In this document: positions 7,753-14,932 of the stretch, in pieces
Layout: the number at the start of each line of letters is the position of its first letter
How positions within the stretch are numbered: position 1 is the stretch's first letter
Assembly (NCBI GenBank): GCA_019056875.1
Contig: DXJA01000312.1
Span: 1-17,660 of the forward strand
Reading direction: 5' to 3'
Source: Candidatus Jordarchaeum madagascarense
GTDB lineage: Archaea; Asgardarchaeota; Jordiarchaeia; Jordiarchaeales; Jordiarchaeaceae
Length of the DNA: 17,660 nucleotides
The notes under the pieces: generated by a model
What the model was told of the DNA's origin: nothing
What the model saw: the letters and a program-made list of their open reading frames with translations, nothing else
The model's database searches: none
Made by a program: the position numbers and the translations under genes

Positions 7753-8304
7753 TTAAATATCAAAGTCCAAGAGTGCCAATCCGTCTGTGGTGTCTGCATA
7801 TGTGCTCAAAAATATTCTTATTGCGGGCACCATTAGTAGGGCTATTAGGGGGTTCATGTTTTTTATTTTGAGTATGTAGTCAGAACCTGTCAGTCCTGTA
7901 GACTCCTGTTTGATTTGAGCTACAATTGAACCACTCTTGTCTTTTATTTTGTATTCCTGCCCGTTCCAGTTTGAATCAACATCGTATATTTTTTTACCTT
8001 CCGGGTCTTCCATCCATAATGCGGGTTTTAAAATGGATTTTATTTTTGGCTTCATTTTTGCTATGATATTTTCATTGTGGTCGTAGAAATTGTATACAGC
8101 GCGGGAGAGTCTGGCTTTTACCTCAACTCTTCCCCATTTTTTCCCTTGTGAATCATAAAGATTCACCTCTGCACGGAGTCGGAGTAATCCGTGACTTGTT
8201 ACAGCTCTTCCAAGCTCGTTGTCATCCTCATCTCTGATTATGGACTCTTTCTCGGACTTGTCGGTTTTGAAAATGTAAGTGTCATGTTCAAGAAACTCCT
8301 TCAA
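7753..8304 (-). CDS. LURP-one/tubby-C-like (scramblase-like) family protein
   Basis: 183 residues of mainly beta structure with repeating strand patterns. Examples are IIAKMKPKIKSILKPALWM, then YDVDSNWNGQEYKIKDKSG, then a late hydrophobic helix NPLIALLMVPAIRIFL near 151-166. This is the pattern of LURP-one-related, tubby C-terminal-like proteins, distant relatives of phospholipid scramblases. The molecular function in archaea is unknown. The start is a TTG: there is no in-frame ATG near it, and GGTGGG lies just upstream with GGAGGT further away. The 7620-7752 gap downstream shows no clear terminator. Confidence 0.6.
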   Translation of the reverse strand: MKEFLEHDTYIFKTDKSEKESIIRDEDDNELGRAVTSHGLLRLRAEVNLYDSQGKKWGRVEVKARLSRAVYNFYDHNENIIAKMKPKIKSILKPALWMEDPEGKKIYDVDSNWNGQEYKIKDKSGSIVAQIKQESTGLTGSDYILKIKNMNPLIALLMVPAIRIFLSTYADTTDGLALLDFDI

Positions 8305-8492
8305 TTACCCACCTACCTCCATAAAATGTATTATACTTTTTAGTTGATTGCCTTGCTTTAAATTTTACTGCTTTCCCTTTTTTGGGTATCTTATAGTGTT
8401 TTCTTTTGTCTTCTATTAAAATATTGTCATATAGCCAATCCTATATGGACTCCAAAATGGATAAATAACATTTTTTCCTTTTTCATGATAAT

Positions 8493-9203
8493 ATGGAGTC
8501 TATGAAGCTTTTCGATGCTCAATTTTTGATTGCCATCTTCTTAATTATCGCTGGTTAGGGATGATTGGTATATAGCCTGTTACTCTGGTTAAAAGGGGGA
8601 GGATTCACAAGTCTCTAGAGATCTACGCGAGATACCTCTCATCATAAAAGCCCATATTATTGCGGAATTAGCAACGGGCCCTTGCACTAATCGCCGGTAT
8701 CCTTATGGTAGCGGGCCTAACTCTTTTCTGGATTCTGACCTAGGTTGCAATCGTTTTGGTCTTCTACGCCGGTTTCTAGGCCGCGTCTTATTCTGCTGCG
8801 GGTTACTACGGAGGTAAACCCCTGACTGTAATGCTAACTATTATTACTACCCTAGCCACCTTGCGGCTCTTGCCGAAATCTGGTATGGTGCCCTTGGATT
8901 ATTTCCGGGCATCCAGTATTTGCTTAGTGGTTCATGGCTCTGGCTCCTCTTGTATGGTGTCTTCGGATTTGTTGCGGGCATTCAGAGCTTGCCCGGTCTT
9001 GCTTGGCTTTGGATCCTGATTTCTCTGGCATTGGGCATACTCTTTATGCCGCTATTCAAATAACGGGTTCTTATCTCTCCAAGGCTTGGGACAGACTCAC
9101 AGGGAAACCTTTTGGCATCATATTTTTGGTAATATTACTGATAATTGTTATCGCTGCCCTAACTATATCTTCCATAAAAAACAATCATATTTGTGAGAAA
9201 TAA
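8493..9203 (+). pseudogene. Degenerate multi-pass membrane protein gene
   Basis: Hydrophobic coding-like sequence is spread over three frames. Frame one starts at 8493/8502 (MKLFDAQFLIAIFLIIAG) and stops at 8555. A second frame from 8561 holds LALIAGILMVAGLTLFWILT and VAIVLVFYAGF, but is broken by several TAGs and one TAA. A third is open from 8818 to 9063, with ALGLFPGIQYLL, LLYGVFGFVAGI and WILISLALGILFMPLF. A fourth segment, GIIFLVILLIIVIAALTI, ends at 9203. Together they resemble one small membrane protein with about five or six helices, now broken by frameshifts and stops. The family is not recognised. No ribosome site is clear at 8493. Confidence 0.55.
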
Positions 9204-9391
9204 AAAATTAGAATAAAAGAAAATGAAGGGAGCTTATTTTTTGGTTGCCCTTCCACACCCTTCTCGGTTTCTCTCCGGGAACTTGTTTGTCACTGGTTCT
9301 TAGTGTTTTTGATTACCGCTATTCTCTTGTTTCTATTTTGTTTTTTGGGGGGTCACTTGTAGCTTGTGGTTTTCGCCTACTCTTGGTGGAT
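9204..9391. other. Non-coding stretch between the membrane pseudogene and alba
   Basis: Strongly T/G-rich on the + strand. The A-rich stretch at 9200-9230 reads as T-rich on the minus strand and could end the alba transcript. A 26-codon ATG frame at 9223 is open but unsupported. Nothing else is recognised. Confidence 0.35.
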
Positions 9392-9670
9392 TTACTTTGC
9401 TAGTGTTATGGTCATTGCTGACACGTTGCTTTGTCCTCGCTCGTTTTCAATGGATTCGGTGCCGATTTCTATGGTTTTCACTTTTACGTCTGAGAGAAAT
9501 CTTTCTCTCGTGATTTCTGCTACGTCTACGGCTCTGCTGATTGCTCTTCCGCGAGCCTTTATTGAGACTTCTTTTGTTCCCTTATTGAATTGGGTTATTA
9601 CTGCCAGAACATAGTTCATGGTTGGTTTTCTATTTCCGACAAATACAGTGTTTTCGTCAGTTTCAGCCAA
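9392..9670 (-). CDS. albA: DNA/RNA-binding protein Alba
   Basis: 92 residues, the standard Alba length. The N-terminal strand and loop VFVGNRKPTMNYVLAV (9-24) and the core KARGRAISRAVDVAEI (38-53) are the most conserved Alba segments. K15 falls at the lysine (K16 in Sulfolobus Alba) whose acetylation weakens DNA binding. Alba dimers coat and bridge DNA and also bind RNA. The start is TTG, preceded by AGGTG 8 bases upstream. TATAAAAT on the minus strand lies about 25 bases from the start, which implies a very short leader. It is a single gene, divergent from the 143-aa gene at 9994. Confidence 0.93.
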   Translation of the reverse strand: MAETDENTVFVGNRKPTMNYVLAVITQFNKGTKEVSIKARGRAISRAVDVAEITRERFLSDVKVKTIEIGTESIENERGQSNVSAMTITLAK

Positions 9671-9690
9671 TTTTCTACACCTTTTTCTCT

Positions 9691-9698
9691 ATTTTATA
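9691..9698 (-). promoter_or_regulatory. TATA box of alba
   Basis: Reads TATAAAAT on the minus strand, with a GGGG just upstream where a TFB element could lie. It is centred about 25 bases before the TTG start, so the transcript would begin at or near the coding start. Confidence 0.45.
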
Positions 9699-9823
9699 CC
9701 CCGTTTACTCTATTTTTTCAACAGAATTCTTATTGTTGCATCGAGGTATTAACATATGATTAATATACACATTTATAAAAATTTTCATTAAAAAGCTTCT
9801 CCCCATTTTACACAAAGCATAGT

Positions 9824-9845
9824 ATTAAAAATAGCTATTTTTAAT
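9824..9845. promoter_or_regulatory. 22-bp perfect palindrome between alba and the 143-aa gene
   Basis: Every base from 9824 to 9845 pairs with its mirror; the left arm is ATTAAAAATAG. It sits 153 bp upstream of alba and 148 bp upstream of the 143-aa gene, nearly midway. No T-run directly follows a completed gene, so a terminator role is unlikely. A dimeric regulator site or a DNA-bending element is the simplest reading. Confidence 0.45.
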
Positions 9846-9979
9846 TGGTTATGCTTCCCATTTACTCCGTTTTAAAAAATTGGCATGCGTTCTTTGTCAC
9901 TTCGATTTTTTGAACATTTTTCTTGAAATGCTTGATGTGACATGCTTGGTAATTCTTTTTTAGTGCTAGTGGTTATTAA

Positions 9980-9991
9980 TATCACGTGATA
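9980..9991. promoter_or_regulatory. 12-bp palindrome TATCACGTGATA at the start of the 143-aa gene
   Basis: A perfect palindrome whose last base lies 2 bp before the ATG at 9994, where a ribosome site would normally be. It could be an operator covering the transcript start of a leaderless message. Confidence 0.35.
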
Positions 9992-9993
9992 AT

Positions 9994-10425
9994 ATGCTAA
10001 AGTCAAAGAAGGAGAGGGTTATCCATAAACTTGCGAATCCCTTTTCCTATATTAGCGCCACGGTCCCTGAGTCCGCCCATATTAAGGGGAAAGAAATCAA
10101 ATTGGAATCGATAGTTGACGAGTTTGAGGATCGCGAAGCTAGAGGGGATTTGACGAGTGATGATATCATTTTTGGGGCCACTCTCTCCAGGTTTTTGGAA
10201 AATGAGATTCTAAGGGTTATAAGCGAGATAGAGCGGGGCCGGATTTCCCCGGATGAGGCTGAGAAAAACTTGGATACGTGGCTGGGGATGTTGAGGGCGT
10301 CAAAAATACTCAGAAAAAGTGAAGAAAAAATTGAGGGAAGGGAAATTGAAAAGGATGAAAAAGTGGTTCACGTGAAATGGGCCAAAAAACTTATGGACCC
10401 GGAGCTATTCGAGTATCGCTGGTAG
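9994..10425 (+). CDS. Hypothetical protein, 143 aa, helical and charged
   Basis: I do not recognise this protein. It is mostly helical and rich in Glu, Lys and Arg: a basic N-terminus, a central block at about 36-108 (SIVDEFEDREARGDLTSDD, then FLENEILRVISEIERGRIS), and a C-terminal stretch VVHVKWAKKLMDPELFEYRW. There are no cysteines, no membrane segment and no known motif. No Shine-Dalgarno precedes the ATG; the palindrome at 9980-9991 occupies that place, which suggests a leaderless message. It is divergent from alba and convergent with the broken AsnC gene, 94 bp apart. Confidence 0.65.
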   Translation: MLKSKKERVIHKLANPFSYISATVPESAHIKGKEIKLESIVDEFEDREARGDLTSDDIIFGATLSRFLENEILRVISEIERGRISPDEAEKNLDTWLGMLRASKILRKSEEKIEGREIEKDEKVVHVKWAKKLMDPELFEYRW

Positions 10426-10519
10426 CAAAAAACATCTCTCTTCTCAAAACCAGTAACTTCCACAATTAAAAATATAAAAAATTTGTAGGGGATGGGCAGG
10501 CTTTTTCTCCTTTTGGAAA

Positions 10520-10760
10520 TCATTTCTCGGGTGCAATTATACAAGTCATAGTCTCCACTATCCCTTCCATGGGTCTTAAAACATCGAAAATGAACGAGTC
10601 CAATTCATCTGAATTGTTCATACTCACCTTAATTATAATATCATACAGTCCATAAACCAGATCTGCATGCTCTACGTAACCGAACTCCTTTAACTGGGAT
10701 AAAAATAGTCTTCTCAAAGCCAGATGCCGTCTTGATCAGAATATAGGCGGCCGTAACCAA
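10520..10760 (-). pseudogene. Lrp/AsnC ligand-binding (RAM) domain gene with a +1 frameshift
   Basis: The 3' part reads GYVEHADLVYGLYDIIIKV, then FIFDVLRPMEGIVETMT, typical of stand-alone AsnC ligand-binding domains. Its own frame has no proper start, but the adjacent frame supplies the missing N-terminus, MVTAAYILIKTASGFEKT, from a TTG at 10760. AGGAGG at 10771-10776 lies 10 bases upstream of that TTG. Removing one T from the T5 run (10701-10705, A5 on the + strand) restores a continuous protein of about 79 residues, the usual size for this family. These proteins form ring oligomers that sense amino acids or related ligands. The gene is broken here by a mutation, a sequencing error or a programmed shift. 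Confidence 0.72.
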
Positions 10761-10791
10761 TTCCAAAACTCCTCCTATACATTATCAAACA

Positions 10792-10814
10792 AAACACAGT
10801 TTCACTTTGTGTTT
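10792..10814. promoter_or_regulatory. 7-bp inverted repeat upstream of the AsnC-domain gene
   Basis: AAACACA and TGTGTTT are separated by 9 bases, 32-54 bp upstream of the TTG start at 10760. This would be a suitable position for an operator. The rest of the 10761-11059 gap is AT-rich with TTTTTTAAAC near 10962, a possible TATA box for the zinc-ribbon gene. Confidence 0.25.
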
Positions 10815-11059
10815 GGATAGCCTCACTATCATTAAAAAAATAACTCCGCCAATTAAAAACATTCCCTTCTCTAACCCTAAACGGAAAAACAATTATTAAT
10901 CCCAGTATAATTATGACCTAACGTGGTATATACACTTTTTAAACTGCAACAAGAACAAATTTTTTAAACTTGAACTTTTTAGAATTCACTTTAGCCCTAA
11001 CAAATAGTAAAAATTAAGTAGTAAATGCCTGAAACGTATTTGGATAGGAGGCTCATTCT

Positions 11060-11215
11060 TTGCATAAATGTCCCAAATGCGGCACCGTTGCACAACACGA
11101 AAAGATTCTCATAAAAAAAGAGGTCTGTGCAGACTACCTCATCTACATTGGACGCCGCTGCGTAAATTGTGGTCACGAATGGGCAATAGAACTTTTGGAA
11201 GAAGACAAAACCTAA
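11060..11215 (+). CDS. Small zinc-ribbon protein, 51 aa
   Basis: Starts at TTG 11060 with AGGAGG (11046-11051) 8 bases upstream, an excellent ribosome site, and ends at TAA 11213-11215. The protein has two CxxC knuckles, C4-P-K-C7 and C34-V-N-C37, separated by 26 residues. C37 is followed by GHEW, as in many transcription-type zinc ribbons. Such small proteins may bind nucleic acid or act as accessory subunits; the role is unknown. It is preceded by a long AT-rich leader region and followed by a T8 run. I am confident it is translated, less so of its function. Confidence 0.75.
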   Translation: MHKCPKCGTVAQHEKILIKKEVCADYLIYIGRRCVNCGHEWAIELLEEDKT

Positions 11216-11274
11216 TAAAACCAAAAACACCTAAAAATATGAAAATAATACCGGATTAAGCGTCTACCTCCTGA

Positions 11275-11282
11275 TTTTTTTT
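11275..11282 (+). terminator. T-run terminator after the zinc-ribbon gene
   Basis: Eight consecutive T residues 60 bases past the stop codon, typical of archaeal intrinsic termination. Confidence 0.45.
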
Positions 11283-11426
11283 AATTTGTATTCAAATCCA
11301 ACACGCTATTACTGAAAAAATTCAAGTCGGTCACTAATTTTCAGAAATTTTAACAGTTCGCCTACAAAATATAAACACAAAATAAGAATATCGTCGAAAG
11401 CAAACGGTATAACAGAAAAAATATCT

Positions 11427-11440
11427 AAAAAATAAAAAAA
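11427..11440 (-). terminator. T-rich terminator after the 4-hydroxybutyryl-CoA dehydratase gene
   Basis: On the minus strand this reads T7-A-T6, located 56 bases past the stop codon. The 11283-11426 stretch shows nothing else. Confidence 0.5.
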
Positions 11441-11495
11441 GGGAAATATGATTCATAAGTTTACGAACATGGGTTTGCGATTAAGTGTTTTCGGA

Positions 11496-13037
11496 TTATT
11501 TTTTCACTTGGGGTGCGTAAATCTGCTTGAATCTGTCTAGTATGGCTCTTGGGGTCACTGTTGGCCTCGTGTATCTGGGCAGCTCTTTCTCAATACCCGC
11601 CAGATACTTGGCAATGCTCTTTAAACTCTCCAAATCATACCTAGACATCATAGTAATAGTCTCCATCTGAGGGCTGCCCCCACCGTGCAAACCCGCTACC
11701 TGTGAGAGTCCCGATATTTCCGAGCCCAGCGCAGTTTCAATCATTCGGAAGCATTTATGCATGTTTTCCGCGGAGATATTCGGATTTCTCATAATGTACT
11801 TGTTTACTAGGTCCCCTGTTTCCTCATTATAGAAATCACCCTCAAGAGGCATAGTGACAGATAGTCCCCCCGAAAGATCGGCAAGTATCTTGTACTCGTT
11901 ATATATCTCCTCACCGGCAAGCCTTCGCCCCGCATTGGTTAACACCTCGTCCGGAATGTACGTACCAGAATCTGATCTCTCAGCACGGTAGGCGCTGGCC
12001 TCACCCGCGGCGAATACCAGTTCCGCCGTGCCTATTAAGTGAGATAGCTTTTCTCTAACATGTTTTTCTTTTTCAATTCCATTATACTCAGCAACAAGCG
12101 CCGACATGCTAGCCAAGACTTCGGACACTGCAGCTTTGCAACCAGTGTAAGAATGCCTGTGAAAGTGGGCGAACAGCAAGGCGAGGAAACCCGCAAAAGG
12201 CGTCACCCTCGAATCTTCATTCCCATTCATAAAAACCCTTTCCTTGGGAACGAAGACGTCGTCAAATATGGTAAATGACTCCACATCACCCATATTTGCC
12301 GCAGGGGCATATAGTTTCTTCCTCTTGTGTGGATACGCAGGTCTGCTCAGAAGCTTCACCCCATCCGTGTCCGCCGGTACCGCGAACGCAACAGCATAAT
12401 CACTATCCTTATCAGTCATGAACCTAGTGGGAACAGCTATTATCTCATCCGCATACGGAGCAACAGTATTACAAATCTTTGCCCCCCGGACAATTATCCC
12501 ATCCTTCCTAGTCTCAACCACCCTCAGATAAAGATCCGGATCCACCTGCTCATGAGGCCTCTTCAGCCGATCCCCCTTGGTATCAGTCTGAGCACAATTA
12601 CCCGTAATATCCTCCTTCTGAAAATATCTCAAAAACTTCTCAAATCTCGGATAGTAATCTGTACCAAGCACCTGATCCATCTCATAGGTCACAACGGACA
12701 GGGCATTCACAGCATCGATCCCCATACACCTCTGAATACACCCCCCCACACGGTGACAAAGCACCCTAGTCATCAACTGCTTCTTCAAAAGATCCTCCTT
12801 ACTCTGGTGAACGTGTGTAAACCGGTTTATCTTCTCTCCAGTCAGATGCGACGTCGCAGTACACAAATCTTCAAAATCAGGATCATTCGCCCTATCATAG
12901 CTTTCCTTAATAACATTTATTCCAGGACGAATCCGCGGATCACTTCTGTCAACCTTCACACCATCAATATACACATTAGGCTTCATTTTCAACAAACGAT
13001 TATAATAATCCTCAAAAGTCTTAATACCCATAAGCAT
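11496..13037 (-). CDS. abfD: 4-hydroxybutyryl-CoA dehydratase / vinylacetyl-CoA isomerase
   Basis: 513 residues of the HpaB-like flavoprotein family. The [4Fe-4S] ligands of the characterised clostridial enzyme (C99, C103, H292, C299) are matched at one-residue offset by C100, C104, H293 and C300, in GGCIQRC and HRHSYTGC. The enzyme dehydrates 4-hydroxybutyryl-CoA to crotonyl-CoA through a flavin ketyl-radical mechanism. It serves the archaeal 4-hydroxybutyrate carbon-fixation cycles or 4-aminobutyrate/succinate fermentation; no neighbouring pathway gene distinguishes these. Keeping the ligands argues against a plain 4-hydroxyphenylacetate hydroxylase. The ATG at 13037 follows AGGAGG by 5 bases; an ATG two codons later is an alternative. 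Confidence 0.9.
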   Translation of the reverse strand: MLMGIKTFEDYYNRLLKMKPNVYIDGVKVDRSDPRIRPGINVIKESYDRANDPDFEDLCTATSHLTGEKINRFTHVHQSKEDLLKKQLMTRVLCHRVGGCIQRCMGIDAVNALSVVTYEMDQVLGTDYYPRFEKFLRYFQKEDITGNCAQTDTKGDRLKRPHEQVDPDLYLRVVETRKDGIIVRGAKICNTVAPYADEIIAVPTRFMTDKDSDYAVAFAVPADTDGVKLLSRPAYPHKRKKLYAPAANMGDVESFTIFDDVFVPKERVFMNGNEDSRVTPFAGFLALLFAHFHRHSYTGCKAAVSEVLASMSALVAEYNGIEKEKHVREKLSHLIGTAELVFAAGEASAYRAERSDSGTYIPDEVLTNAGRRLAGEEIYNEYKILADLSGGLSVTMPLEGDFYNEETGDLVNKYIMRNPNISAENMHKCFRMIETALGSEISGLSQVAGLHGGGSPQMETITMMSRYDLESLKSIAKYLAGIEKELPRYTRPTVTPRAILDRFKQIYAPQVKK

Positions 13038-13100
13038 ACCATCCTCCTAATCTAGGATACGAAAGCGTACATTACATTGTAAAAACACTGTAAAAAACGG

Positions 13101-13108
13101 ATATAAAA
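13101..13108 (-). promoter_or_regulatory. TATA box of the dehydratase gene
   Basis: Reads TTTTATAT on the minus strand and predicts a transcript start near 13079 with a leader of about 42 bases. A short palindrome TTACAtTGTAA (13072-13082) overlaps that predicted start and could be an operator. The dehydratase therefore looks separately transcribed from the hydrogenase operon. Confidence 0.42.
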
Positions 13109-13234
13109 CTTACCCTCAAAAAACTTTTACACTAACTAAAAAGAATCAAAATTATATTAAGACACACCCCTATTAACATAAAAATCTAACATCAAAAAAC
13201 AGAAGTATAAAAAACCTGAAATCAAAATTCCAAG

Positions 13235-13252
13235 AAAAATTAAAAGAAAAAA
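13235..13252 (-). terminator. T-rich terminator after the hydrogenase operon
   Basis: The minus strand is almost all T here, 18-35 bases past the stop of the ferredoxin-like gene. This closes the operon before the dehydratase promoter. Confidence 0.45.
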
Positions 13253-13269
13253 GATGGAAAGAAAGAACA

Positions 13270-13659
13270 TTACTCAGTCTCCATGTCCACAACCCATTCC
13301 ATAGCCTTCCTATCACCAGTAGCCAACTCGTAAGTCGTAGTCATCTCAAGAGCATCCTTAGGACATGATTCTACGCATTGCTCGCAAAATAGGCATTTGC
13401 CTAGATCTACGACTGGTAGTTTGCCTGGTTTGTTTTTTAGTTCTTCGGGGTATTCTTTTGGCCAGTCGATCATTTCAATGGCGGCTGAGGGGCAGTCTTT
13501 TGCGCAGGTTCCGCAGCCTACGCATCTTTTTAGGTATAGTATGTGTCTTCCTCTTAGTTTTTCGAATGGTGTTAGTTTTTCGAATGGGTAGAATACTGTT
13601 GCTGGTTTTTTGGGTAGGTTTTTTAATAGTTCTGGTTCCATTGCTCCTGGTCTGGGCAT
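13270..13659 (-). CDS. Group 4 [NiFe]-hydrogenase ferredoxin-like subunit (NuoI/EchF/MbhN-like)
   Basis: 129 residues with two complete [4Fe-4S] motifs: C46-x2-C49-x2-C52-x3-C56-P and C89-x2-C92-x2-C95-x3-C99-P. It should carry electrons between a soluble donor, probably ferredoxin, and the catalytic subunits on the cytoplasmic face of the membrane. It is the last gene of the operon, 14 bases after the NuoH-like gene, with TAGGAG 6 bases before the ATG. Residues beyond the second motif form an acidic tail. The + strand composition switches abruptly within this gene near 13370. Confidence 0.9.
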   Translation of the reverse strand: MPRPGAMEPELLKNLPKKPATVFYPFEKLTPFEKLRGRHILYLKRCVGCGTCAKDCPSAAIEMIDWPKEYPEELKNKPGKLPVVDLGKCLFCEQCVESCPKDALEMTTTYELATGDRKAMEWVVDMETE

Positions 13660-13673
13660 TTCATTTCACGCTC

Positions 13674-14930
13674 CTATATTAGTAGTGTTATCCATACTAG
13701 TAGGTTGTAGGTTGTTTGCCATCCGAATAGGTCGTAGTAGAATACTAGTTGTAGGATTATTATGTTTAGGAATGCGAGGGGGATTAGGTATTTCCATGCG
13801 CCGTGGATTACTTGGTCTATTCTGAATCTTGCGAATAGGGTTCTCAGGTTGGCTATTAGGAAGATGATTGCAAAGATTTTTACTAGGAACCATATGGTGC
13901 CGAAGATGTATCCCCAGGGGAATGCTCCGAATAGGCGGTCTAGCTGGCTTAGTCCGATGTCCCATCCTGGGCCCCATGGTCCGCCTAGGAATAGGGCTGC
14001 TGCTAGTCCTGCGCCCCATAGGTATTCGAGGTCTCCGGCTAGTCGGAATAGGGCTAGTTTTTTGCCCGATAGCTCTGTTTGCCATCCTGCGACTATTTCA
14101 GTGTGTGCCTCTGGGACGTCGAAGGGTACTTTTTCCAGCTCCGCCATTAGGGCAATCATGAACACTCCGAACGAGATGGGGGCTACTATTATGAACGGTA
14201 GACCTATGGTTGCCTGTGTTTGAGTAATATTTGCTATGGTTAAAACTGAGAGCTGGCTGGGTACGGCTAATGTTAGTGTTGATTGGACGCCGAGTGCGAG
14301 GAGGACGTTGTTGATTTGTATTGGTACGGAGTAGTAGTATGCTACTATGATTGCGGGTGTTATGGCTGATAATACTAGTGGGATTTCGTAGGCTATGAGC
14401 TGCATGCCTGCTCTGGCTGTTCCTACCTCGCCGAATCTGCTGGTTGAGAACCAGCCTGTGAGGATAACCATTACGGCGAAGATTGTGGAGAGGAACAGTA
14501 CCGCTATAAGGTCTCCTTCAAAGCTTATGATGCCTGCGCTCTTATATACTGGGATGAACATCATCATGACCATGGTTAGTGTCAGCGCAACGATGGGTGC
14601 TGCTACTAAACTGCGGGCTTCGGCGCCGCTGTGGACTATATCCTCTTTGGCTAGTAGTTTTATTATGTCTGCAAAGGGTTGTAGTATTCCGTGGTATCCG
14701 GTGTGGAAGGGTCCGACTCGATTCTGTAATCGGGCGTATATTTTTCTGTCGTACCATTCTGCAAAGAGTGAGACTACGCCTATGAATATGAGTCCTGGAA
14801 ACACTACTATCTTGAATAAATCCATGAGAATGTTGCCCTGTTGGGCTAGTAAGTATTGAAATATTATTATGTTGCTTCCCAGTCCTGGATATAAATATAG
14901 TATGATGTACCATAGTAGGTCAAGGGCCAT
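13674..14930 (-). CDS. Group 4 [NiFe]-hydrogenase membrane subunit (NuoH/EchB/MbhM-like)
   Basis: A multi-pass membrane protein of 418 residues from the ATG at 14930. The two cytoplasmic loops conserved in the NuoH family are present: RLQNRVGPFHTGYHGILQP followed by FADIIKLLAKED (about 67-97), and ELEKVPFDVPEAHTEIVAG (about 264-282). This subunit links the hydrogenase arm to ion translocation. It is longer than most NuoH proteins, with about 35 extra N-terminal residues holding one more hydrophobic segment. A later in-frame ATG (residue 36) would give a more typical start. The chosen ATG has GGTGG, inside the last codons of the upstream gene, 5 bases before it. An in-frame GTG at 14939 would overlap that gene. 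Confidence 0.9.
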   Translation of the reverse strand: MALDLLWYIILYLYPGLGSNIIIFQYLLAQQGNILMDLFKIVVFPGLIFIGVVSLFAEWYDRKIYARLQNRVGPFHTGYHGILQPFADIIKLLAKEDIVHSGAEARSLVAAPIVALTLTMVMMMFIPVYKSAGIISFEGDLIAVLFLSTIFAVMVILTGWFSTSRFGEVGTARAGMQLIAYEIPLVLSAITPAIIVAYYYSVPIQINNVLLALGVQSTLTLAVPSQLSVLTIANITQTQATIGLPFIIVAPISFGVFMIALMAELEKVPFDVPEAHTEIVAGWQTELSGKKLALFRLAGDLEYLWGAGLAAALFLGGPWGPGWDIGLSQLDRLFGAFPWGYIFGTIWFLVKIFAIIFLIANLRTLFARFRIDQVIHGAWKYLIPLAFLNIIILQLVFYYDLFGWQTTYNLLVWITLLI

Positions 14931-14932
14931 TT

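Larger units (their letters stand above)
9671..9993. other. Divergent intergenic region between alba and the 143-aa gene
   Basis: 323 bp, AT-rich, holding the alba promoter, a 22-bp perfect palindrome and a 12-bp palindrome listed separately. No ORF or RNA gene is recognised. Confidence 0.5.

Noticed and set aside
8561..8830. Pyrrolysine recoding of TAG codons in the membrane gene
   Set aside because: A TAA and at least two frameshifts are also needed, so a decayed gene is the simpler account.
9223..9303. 26-codon ATG frame downstream of the membrane pseudogene
   Set aside because: Too short, no convincing ribosome site and no recognisable motif.
9366..9614. + strand open frame opposite alba
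   Set aside because: Alba on the minus strand is unmistakable; this frame is its shadow.
12327..13055. Long + strand open frame opposite the dehydratase gene
   Set aside because: It mirrors the dehydratase codons, is made of low-complexity Ile/Arg/Ser/His-rich sequence and has no ribosome site. The minus-strand gene has four conserved ligands.
6421..13370. Reading the A/C-to-G/T switches as a replication origin
   Set aside because: The polarity fits an origin, but two such switches only 7 kb apart, both inside genes and with a reverse switch between them, do not fit one origin. No origin repeats or Orc1/Cdc6 gene are seen.
13666..14085. Minus-strand frame of 139 residues inside the NuoH-like gene
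   Set aside because: Pro/Arg/Ile-rich shadow of the NuoH-like coding sequence.
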